NCBI GenBank assembly: GCA_035464115.1
Contig: DATHSN010000252.1
Coordinates: 1 to 11,477, forward strand
Reading direction: 5' to 3'
From: DATHSN01 sp035464115
GTDB lineage: Bacteria; Actinomycetota; Acidimicrobiia; Acidimicrobiales; SKKL01
DNA: 11,477 nt
The notes beneath the pieces are model-generated. The model was given only the letters and a program-made list of their open reading frames with translations, searched no databases and was not told the origin of the DNA. Made by a program: the position numbers and the translations under genes. Each line of letters opens with the position of its first letter. Within the stretch, counting starts at the first letter, position 1. Shown in pieces: positions 6,298 through 11,477 of the stretch.

Positions 6298-6427
6298 CGG
6301 GGCGCTCCGGGACGGCTGGGGTGGGGTGGCTGTGATCGGGGCACGGCGGGTTCCTCTCGTCGTGATGCGCCCCCGGAACCCCGTTGGCGCCCCGGGCCTT
6401 CCCCGATGGTGTCACCTGCGGAATGAC

Positions 6428-6454
6428 GCCGGGGTGCCGGAGGTTCCCCCCGGC
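6428..6454 (+). promoter_or_regulatory. hairpin presenting the ribosome-binding site in its loop, next to the VTT-gene start
   Basis: GCCGGGG (6428-6434) and CCCCGGC (6448-6454) can form seven G/C pairs around a 13-base loop that contains the GGAGG ribosome-binding site (6439-6443). The 3' arm ends on the base before ATG6455. The spacing from GGAGG to ATG, 11 bases in the linear sequence, would be altered if the hairpin forms, so translation of the operon may be affected by it. Confidence 0.4.
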
Positions 6455-7189
6455 ATGGACGAGCCACGCGTCACCGCGGCCCCGCACGCGATCTGGGTGC
6501 GCCGGATCGCCGTCATCGCCGTGTGGGCGGCGATCCTGGTCGGTTGGCGGGCCTACCTCTCCTCCACGGGCGAGGGGGTGGTCGAATCGGCCCAGCGCTT
6601 CGTCGACGCGGTCGGGGGTGCGTGGTGGGGGGTTCTCGCCTACCTCGCGGTCTACCTCGTGCGGCCGCTCGTGCTCTTCCCCGCCACGCTGCTCACCATC
6701 GCCGGTGGGCTGCTGTTCGGACCGGTGGGTGGCGTCGCCGTGGTGATCGTGGGGGCCAACGCCTCGGCCCTGGTGGCCTACGGGGTCGGGCGGATGCTCG
6801 GGCGGGCGCCGTCCGGCGACGGCGAGGTCGACTCGTTGGCCGCCCGGTGGGCAGGGCGGATGCGCACGTCGAGCTTCGAGACGGTGCTGCTCATGCGGCT
6901 CCTCTTCCTCCCCTACGACCTCGTCAACTACCTGTCGGGCGTGCTGCGGGTGCGGTGGGTGCCGTTCCTCCTGGCCACCGCCATCGGGTCGCTGCCCGGC
7001 ACCGTGTCGTTCGTCCTGCTCGGGGCCTCCATCGAGCAGCTCGACGAGGGCCTCGGCGGCATCAGCCCCACCACCCTGGTCGCGTCGGTGGTGCTCATCG
7101 TGGCGAGCCTCGTGGTGGCGAGGGTGCTGCGAGCGCGTCGGGGCGGCGATCCGACCGAGCTCGCCGAGGCGGTCGCGGCGGCGTCGTGA
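6455..7189 (+). CDS. VTT/DedA-type (TVP38/TMEM64 family) integral membrane protein
   Basis: The 244-residue protein is mainly membrane-embedded. A first TM helix lies at about 16-34, another at about 55-82. A Gly-rich re-entrant type segment (GGLLFGPVGG, 84-93) is followed by a helix to about 112. Then comes the conserved VTT stretch FETVLLMRLLFLPYDLVNYL (141-160), another helix with IGSLPGTV (177-184), and a last TM at about 206-224, ending in a basic, then acidic tail. VTT-domain proteins are lipid scramblases or membrane-homeostasis factors; recent work links DedA proteins to undecaprenyl phosphate and phospholipid translocation. Start ATG6455 follows GGAGG at 6439-6443 and gives a normal N-terminus; in-frame starts upstream to 6278 would add 59 Arg/Pro-rich residues. 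Its stop overlaps the start of a phosphatidyltransferase gene, which supports a lipid role. Substrate is inferred only. Confidence 0.88.
   Translation: MDEPRVTAAPHAIWVRRIAVIAVWAAILVGWRAYLSSTGEGVVESAQRFVDAVGGAWWGVLAYLAVYLVRPLVLFPATLLTIAGGLLFGPVGGVAVVIVGANASALVAYGVGRMLGRAPSGDGEVDSLAARWAGRMRTSSFETVLLMRLLFLPYDLVNYLSGVLRVRWVPFLLATAIGSLPGTVSFVLLGASIEQLDEGLGGISPTTLVASVVLIVASLVVARVLRARRGGDPTELAEAVAAAS
7186..7189 (+). promoter_or_regulatory. GTGA stop/start overlap coupling VTT and phosphatidyltransferase genes
   Basis: The TGA at 7187-7189 shares two bases with the GTG at 7186-7188, indicating serial translation from one mRNA. Confidence 0.75.
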
Positions 7190-7809
7190 TCGACGCGCGA
7201 CTGCGCCCGGTGAAGGACCGGGTGCTCGACCCGGTGGCGGCGCGGGTGCCGGGGGCGCTGACGCCCCTGGCCCTCTCGGGCATCGCCCTCGGCCTCGGTC
7301 TGGCGGCGGCGGGTGCCGCCGGGGCCGGGTGGTCCGTCGTCGCGGTCGCCGCCTGGCTGACGGGGCGGGTGGTCGACGGGCTCGACGGGGCGGTGGCCCG
7401 TCAGCGGGGCCAGGCCAGCGACGTCGGGGGCTACCTCGACATCGTCCTCGACACGGTGGTCTACGCCGCGGTGCCCCTGGGCGTGGCCGCCCACCTCGAC
7501 GAGCGCGGCGCCTGGATCGTGGTGGCCGTGCTGCTCGGAGCGTTCTACGTGAACGCGGTGTCGTGGGCCTACCTGTCCGCCGTCCTCGAGAAGCGGGCGG
7601 TGGGGGCCGCGTCCACCGGGGAGTCGACCACGGTCACCATGCCCCGCGGGCTGGTGGAGGGCGCCGAGACCATCGTGATCTTCACCGTGGCGCTGGCGGT
7701 GCCGTCGGTGGCACCGGTGGTGTTCGCGGTGATGGCGGGGGCCGTCCTCGTCGGCGCCGCGGCGCGCACGGTCGTGGCGGTCCGGCGTCTGGGCGGTGCG
7801 CACCAGTAG
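7186..7809 (+). CDS. CDP-alcohol phosphatidyltransferase family protein
   Basis: This family transfers a phosphatidyl or phospho-alcohol group from a CDP-activated donor to an acceptor alcohol within the membrane, as in phosphatidylglycerophosphate, phosphatidylinositol phosphate or cardiolipin synthesis. The 207-residue product carries the complete signature D-x2-D-G-x2-A-R-x8-G-x3-D-x3-D: Asp64, Asp67, Gly68, Ala71, Arg72, Gly81, Asp85 and Asp89. These Asp residues bind the metal and catalyse. About six hydrophobic segments can be seen (near 25-47, 48-62, 90-103, 108-131, 160-177 and 179-196). Start is GTG7186, overlapping the VTT stop; no other start fits better. The acceptor cannot be told from the motif, so no gene symbol is given. 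Being coupled to a VTT-type membrane protein suggests that one makes and the other moves a lipid; this is inference. Confidence 0.92.
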   Translation: MIDARLRPVKDRVLDPVAARVPGALTPLALSGIALGLGLAAAGAAGAGWSVVAVAAWLTGRVVDGLDGAVARQRGQASDVGGYLDIVLDTVVYAAVPLGVAAHLDERGAWIVVAVLLGAFYVNAVSWAYLSAVLEKRAVGAASTGESTTVTMPRGLVEGAETIVIFTVALAVPSVAPVVFAVMAGAVLVGAAARTVVAVRRLGGAHQ

Positions 7810-7818
7810 GTTCCGGCG

Positions 7819-8883
7819 ATGCTGTCCGCCACCTACGACGACGCCCGGCGCTCCTTCCTCGCGGCCGCGGCCGAGGTCCACGCCGTCGTCACCCACCACC
7901 CGCACCCGCTGTCGGGGCCCGACGGCGGCGATCTCGCGATCGACGTGGCCGAGCTCGGGCCCGACACCGCCGATGACGTGGTGCTCGTGGTGTCGGGCAC
8001 CCACGGGGTCGAGGGCTACTGCGGGTCGGCGCTGCAGCGCCGGTGGCTCGAGTCCCACGCCGGCGATCGACCCGACGGGGTCCGCGTGGTGATGGTCCAC
8101 GCGCTCAACCCCTACGGGTTCGCCTGGGTGCGCCGGGTCAACGAGGACAACGTCGACCTGAACCGCAACTTCGTCGACTGGGCGGCGGGCGCCCCGCGCA
8201 ACGCCGACTACGCCGAGATCGCCGACCTGCTCGTGCCCACCGAGTTCAGCGAGGCCGAGCAGGCCCGCACGCTCGGCGCGCTGCTGGCGATCGCCGAGGA
8301 GTCTGGGCTCGACCACCTCCAGAGCGTCATCAGCCGCGGGCAGTACCACCACCCCACCGGGCTCTTCTACGGCGGCACCGGCCCCGTGTGGTCGCACCGC
8401 TGGCTGCGGTCGTGGGCCGCCGCCCAGCTCGCCTCGTGTCGCCGGCTCACGATCATCGATCTGCACACCGGGCTCGGCCCGTGGGGCCACGGCGAGCGCA
8501 TCGTGGTCGAGGCCAAGGGCACCCCCGAGTACGAGCGGGCCGCCGCGCTGTGGGGCGAGGTCCGCTCGATGCTCGACGGCGACTCGGCCAGCGCGGTCCT
8601 CGACGGCGACTGGCTGAGCATCACCCACGAGCTGGCCCCCCGGGCCGAGGTCACGGCCACCGCGCTGGAGTTCGGCACCGTCGACCCCCTCACCGTGGCC
8701 CTGGCGCTGCGGGCCGACGCCTGGCTCCACGCCCACGGCGACCCGCTCGGCGCCGACGCCGCGCCGGTGCGGGCCCAGGTGCGCGCCGCCTTCGCCGACG
8801 ACGACCCGGCGTGGCTCGACCGCACGTGGGAGCAGTTCGCCCTGGTGATCACCCAGGCCCTCGACGCCGCCGGAGGTCGCTGA
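7819..8883 (+). CDS. DUF2817 / M14-like zinc metallopeptidase
   Basis: The 354-residue protein matches the DUF2817 branch of the carboxypeptidase-A-like (M14) fold. The first zinc pair is His62 and Glu65 in SGTHGVEGYCG; the substrate-binding segment HALNPYGFAWVRRVNEDNVD leads to LNRNF (94-118); the third zinc ligand is His216 in IIDLHTGLG; the general acid/base Glu284 is in ALEFGT. All the catalytic positions I can identify are present. No signal peptide or membrane segment is seen, so it is probably cytoplasmic and would act on a peptide-like or amide substrate; the substrate is unknown. ATG7819 lies 9 bases after the stop of the phosphatidyltransferase gene, whose TAG plus the following G provides a TAGG-type ribosome-binding site with about 8-base spacing, so it is very likely the third gene of the operon. 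It converges on the ABC exporter operon. Confidence 0.88.
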   Translation: MLSATYDDARRSFLAAAAEVHAVVTHHPHPLSGPDGGDLAIDVAELGPDTADDVVLVVSGTHGVEGYCGSALQRRWLESHAGDRPDGVRVVMVHALNPYGFAWVRRVNEDNVDLNRNFVDWAAGAPRNADYAEIADLLVPTEFSEAEQARTLGALLAIAEESGLDHLQSVISRGQYHHPTGLFYGGTGPVWSHRWLRSWAAAQLASCRRLTIIDLHTGLGPWGHGERIVVEAKGTPEYERAAALWGEVRSMLDGDSASAVLDGDWLSITHELAPRAEVTATALEFGTVDPLTVALALRADAWLHAHGDPLGADAAPVRAQVRAAFADDDPAWLDRTWEQFALVITQALDAAGGR

Positions 8884-8884
8884 G

Positions 8885-8899
8885 CCGGACCGCGTCCGG
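8885..8899. terminator. candidate bidirectional terminator hairpin between convergent genes
   Basis: CCGGAC (8885-8890) and GTCCGG (8894-8899) form a perfect six-pair stem with a CGC loop. It starts two bases after the peptidase stop and lies 18 bases beyond the permease stop on the other strand. No T-run follows on either strand, so it would be a U-less hairpin. Confidence 0.5.
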
Positions 8900-8916
8900 A
8901 TCGTCGGCCGGTGCGG

Positions 8917-10563
8917 TCAGGACACGGTGATGTCACGGCGGCGGAACGTGAGCGACGCGAGGGCGGTGGTGGCCGCCGCCAGGGCGATCAGGACCACGAC
9001 GGGGAGCAGCTCGACGGCGACGAGGGGCATCCGGGCCAGGTGCTCGAACGGTGAGATGTCGAGCGCGAGCCCAGGGAGGTCGAGCAGCCGGCCGAAGGTG
9101 CCGACGAGCACCCCGTAGGCGACCAGGGCCCACGTCGCCGGGATGGCTCGGGGTCGGGTGCCGAAGAGCAGCGCGGCGACGCCGAGCACGACCAGCACGG
9201 CGGGGATCTGGTTCAGGTGGGCGAGGGTGAGCTCGCCGACGTGGGCCGCGTCACCCGTGGCCACCGCCGCTCCGATGCCGGTGGCCAGTCCCGTGACGGC
9301 CATGATCACGACCACCCCGGCGGTGGTGACGGCCAGGTTGCTGACGAGCCAACCCCGACGGCCGATCGGCGTGGCGAGCAGGGCCTCGCCCCGTCCGCTG
9401 GTCTCGTCGTTCCGCATGGCCTGGATGGCCAGGACCGCGAAGGTGCTGGCGAGGTACGCCATGAACACCGCCATGTAGGCGAGGTAGCCGGCGAGGAGGT
9501 CCTCGGCCCCGAAGACCTCGATGAAGACGTCGGGCATGTCGCCGACCGCGTCGAGCAGCGAGTCGGCGAAGGCGCCGAAGACCACCCCGCTGACGGCCAG
9601 CGCGACCGTCCACCAGACGATGGCCGGGCGCTGCAGGCGCCACGCCAACCCCAGCGGTGTGCCGAGCGACGCCGTGGCGCGGGCGGGGCCGGCGTGGACG
9701 GCGAACCGGCTGGCCCCGAGGTCGCGGCGGGTCGATTGCGCGTACGCCGCCACCGTGGTGACGACGGCGAGCGCCAGGGGCAGCGCGAGGGGCCACCACC
9801 GGTCGAGGACGAACGGCGCCGTCTGCTGCGACCAGCCCAACGGAGAGAGCCACGACAGCGCGTTGCCGCCCGAGCGGGCCATGTCGCCGACCGCACGGAG
9901 CACGAACGCCGCCCCCAGCGCGGCACCGGCCAGCCCGGCGGCGGCGCGTGAGCCCTCGCTCAGCTGGGCGGTGAGGGCCGTGAGCCCGGCGATGGCCAGG
10001 CCGAACGCGGCGATGCTCGCGCCGAAGAGCAGCGATCCACCGATGCCGAAGCCGCCCACCGCCACCATGGTGGCGGCGACGACCACCACGACCGCCCCGT
10101 TCGTGAGCAACGCGACGACGAGCGCGGCGGTCAGGGCGGCGTAGCGTCCCACGACGTTGGCCCCGACGAGCTCGGCGCGGCCGCTCTGCTCCTCGGCGCG
10201 GGTGTGGCGGACGACGAGGAGGATGTTCATGAGCCCGGCGAGCAGGAGGAAGTAGAGCCCGTAGCCGTTGGCGATGAGCCGCGCGTAGGTGGGGTCGTCG
10301 AGCCCGTAGCCCGGTCCGGTCAGCATCCGCCCCACCGGGTCGCGGAACATGGCCATGATGCTGTCGAGGTCATCGGTGGTCACGTACGCCGTCGGCAGCG
10401 CGACCGCCAGGTACACGACGAACGCGCCGAACCCGGCGGCCCACGCCGGCAGCCGGACCCGATCGCGTCGCAACATGAACCGGGTGAGCGTCGTGACACC
10501 GGTCAGATCGTCGGGCCAGGGGGCGGCGCTCGTCGGGCGGGCCGTGGTGCTCGCGGTCGTCAC
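8917..10563 (-). CDS. ABC exporter permease, two-repeat 12-TM type (COG3559-like, putative polyketide antibiotic exporter)
   Basis: The 548-residue protein is the membrane half of an ABC export system. It is built of two related halves of six hydrophobic segments each (first half about 43-60, 100-118, 140-168, 173-198, 205-224, 255-274; second half about 313-332, 357-381, 406-432, 452-468, 474-490, 514-537). Each half carries an equivalent cytoplasmic motif after its second helix: RHTRAEEQSGRAELVGA (119-135) and MRNDETSGRGEALLATPIGR (383-402). This duplication is characteristic of actinobacterial permeases grouped with the TnrB3-type exporters of polyketide antibiotics. Start is GTG10563, which overlaps the ATPase stop as GTGA; the first 25 residues are a Thr/Ala/Pro-rich cytoplasmic lead. 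No biosynthetic or resistance gene is present here, so the substrate is unknown; many homologues are simply annotated as multidrug or antibiotic exporters. Confidence 0.88.
   Translation of the reverse strand: MTTASTTARPTSAAPWPDDLTGVTTLTRFMLRRDRVRLPAWAAGFGAFVVYLAVALPTAYVTTDDLDSIMAMFRDPVGRMLTGPGYGLDDPTYARLIANGYGLYFLLLAGLMNILLVVRHTRAEEQSGRAELVGANVVGRYAALTAALVVALLTNGAVVVVVAATMVAVGGFGIGGSLLFGASIAAFGLAIAGLTALTAQLSEGSRAAAGLAGAALGAAFVLRAVGDMARSGGNALSWLSPLGWSQQTAPFVLDRWWPLALPLALAVVTTVAAYAQSTRRDLGASRFAVHAGPARATASLGTPLGLAWRLQRPAIVWWTVALAVSGVVFGAFADSLLDAVGDMPDVFIEVFGAEDLLAGYLAYMAVFMAYLASTFAVLAIQAMRNDETSGRGEALLATPIGRRGWLVSNLAVTTAGVVVIMAVTGLATGIGAAVATGDAAHVGELTLAHLNQIPAVLVVLGVAALLFGTRPRAIPATWALVAYGVLVGTFGRLLDLPGLALDISPFEHLARMPLVAVELLPVVVLIALAAATTALASLTFRRRDITVS
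10560..10563 (-). promoter_or_regulatory. GTGA stop/start overlap coupling ABC ATPase and permease genes
   Basis: On the minus strand GTG at 10563-10561 shares two bases with TGA at 10562-10560, so ATPase and permease are probably made in fixed proportion. Confidence 0.75.
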
Positions 10564-11477
10564 GGGGTGGTCAGCTCGCGTCGGTCGTCGCGCCGCGGTG
10601 CCGTGCCGTAGTGGCGCAGGAGGAGCTGCTCGAGGGTCGGGGGGTGGGCGATCAGTGACCGCACGCCGAGGGGAGCGAGGGCGCGCACGGCCTCGTCGAT
10701 CTGGTCGCCGTCGACCTCGAACCGCACCTGCCCGTCGGCCTGCTCGAGACCGTGCACCCCGGGCAGTGCCGCCAGCCCGTCGGCCGGCGCGTCGGTCTCG
10801 GCGACGACGGTGGTGCGGGTCAGGTGGCGCAGGTCGCGGAGCGTGCCCGACTCGACGATCCGTCCGGCGCGGATGATCGAGATGCGATCGGCCAGCACCT
10901 CGACCTGGGCCAGGATGTGGCTCGACAGCAGCACCGTGTGGCCTCGGCCGGTCACCTCGCGGATGCAGTCCTGGAACACCGACTCCATGAGCGGGTCGAG
11001 GCCGGCGGTGGGCTCGTCGAGCAGGAGCAGCTCGACGTCGGACGCCAGCGCCGAGATGAGGGCCACCTTCTGGCGGTTGCCCTTGGAGTAGGTCCGGCCC
11101 TTCTTGGTCGGATCGAGGTCGAAGCGCGCGCACAGCTCGTCGCGCCAGGCGGGGTCGAACCCGCCGCGTAGCCGGGCGAACAGGTCGATCGCCTCGCCCC
11201 CGGTGAGGTTCGGCCACAGCTCCACGTCACCCGGCACGTACGCCAGTCGCCGGTGCAGCGCGACCGCGTCGCGCCACGGGTCGCCGCCCAGCACCTCCGC
11301 CCGTCCGGCATCGGCGCGCAGCAGGCCGAGCAGGACCCGGATGGCGGTGGACTTGCCGGCGCCGTTGGGGCCGAGGAAGCCGTGGACCTCGCCCCGCTCG
11401 ACCTCGAGGTCGAGGCCGTCGAGCGCCACCACGTCACCGAACCGCTTGACCAGCCCCGACGTCGACACGATGGGCTC
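10560..11477 (-). CDS. ABC exporter ATP-binding protein (5' end beyond window edge)
   Basis: This is the ATPase partner of the adjacent permease. Numbered from the in-frame GTG at 11468 the motifs are: Walker A GPNGAGKST (33-41), signature YSKGNRQKV (127-135, in place of LSGGQ), Walker B ELLLLDEPTAGLD (146-158) and the switch His184 in LLSSHI. Where most ABC ATPases have a Q-loop Gln, this one reads YVPGDVELWP, with Gly80. Residues after about 215 form a C-terminal accessory domain like those of CcmA/COG1131 drug-exporter ATPases. The frame remains open to the right edge and the three codons before GTG11468 read E-P-I, continuing a normal ATPase N-terminus (EPIVSTSGLVKRFGD). The true start therefore probably lies outside the window, with few residues missing. 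It likely heads the exporter operon. Substrate unknown. Confidence 0.92.
   Translation of the reverse strand, partial: EPIVSTSGLVKRFGDVVALDGLDLEVERGEVHGFLGPNGAGKSTAIRVLLGLLRADAGRAEVLGGDPWRDAVALHRRLAYVPGDVELWPNLTGGEAIDLFARLRGGFDPAWRDELCARFDLDPTKKGRTYSKGNRQKVALISALASDVELLLLDEPTAGLDPLMESVFQDCIREVTGRGHTVLLSSHILAQVEVLADRISIIRAGRIVESGTLRDLRHLTRTTVVAETDAPADGLAALPGVHGLEQADGQVRFEVDGDQIDEAVRALAPLGVRSLIAHPPTLEQLLLRHYGTAPRRDDRRELTTP

Noticed and set aside
5095..6426. Long open frame on the plus strand opposite the hydrolase-OsmC gene
   Set aside because: It is antisense to a gene with intact catalytic motifs; its Arg/Gly/Val-rich translation has no domain and results from the GC-rich third-codon bias.
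4334..6487. A single 717-codon open frame on the minus strand
   Set aside because: Only its last part (from 5050) is the flavodoxin-like protein; the earlier part is an out-of-frame, Arg/Pro-rich reading of the hydrolase-OsmC gene.
8917..11477. Part of an antibiotic biosynthesis cluster
   Set aside because: Only the exporter pair is present; no biosynthetic or resistance gene lies in the window, and such exporters are often stand-alone.

Overview
The window reads as a chromosomal segment of a very GC-rich actinobacterium. Codons end overwhelmingly in G or C, GTG starts are common, and gene pairs overlap by GTGA or ATGA. The paralogue types present (COG3559-like exporter, OsmC-hydrolase fusion, M14/DUF2817 peptidase) fit Actinobacteria; a lineage such as Acidimicrobiia is a guess. 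No tRNA, rRNA, CRISPR array, transposase or phage gene is visible. Coding is dense and no stretch above 300 bases lacks a gene.

Layout, left to right. A beta-carbonic anhydrase (minus strand, cut at the left edge) is divergent from a two-gene unit made of a SCO1/SenC-type lipoprotein and a membrane-anchored cupredoxin-like protein that seems to have lost copper ligands. Next comes the most unusual gene, at 1865-4303. It encodes an 812-residue, cysteine-free protein made of Ala-rich helices, at least fourteen tandem ~34-residue beta-hairpin-like repeats, a Gly-rich stretch, and a C-terminal helix of 11-residue repeats. I do not recognise it as a named family.

A convergent junction follows. 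On the minus strand an alpha/beta hydrolase-OsmC fusion (5047-6297) is translationally coupled to a flavodoxin-fold NAD(P)H-dependent FMN reductase-like protein (4334-5050), which suggests a detoxification or redox pair. Divergent from it is a tight plus-strand operon: a VTT/DedA-type membrane protein, a CDP-alcohol phosphatidyltransferase, and a DUF2817/M14-like metallopeptidase. The first two point to membrane phospholipid work.

The right end holds a minus-strand ABC exporter: an ATPase running off the right edge and a 12-TM two-repeat permease of the polyketide-antibiotic-exporter type, again joined by a GTGA overlap.

The best candidate for something undescribed is the repeat protein. The other genes belong to recognisable families, with a few details worth checking: degenerate copper site, hairpin around a ribosome-binding site, palindromes next to starts, and four stop/start overlaps.
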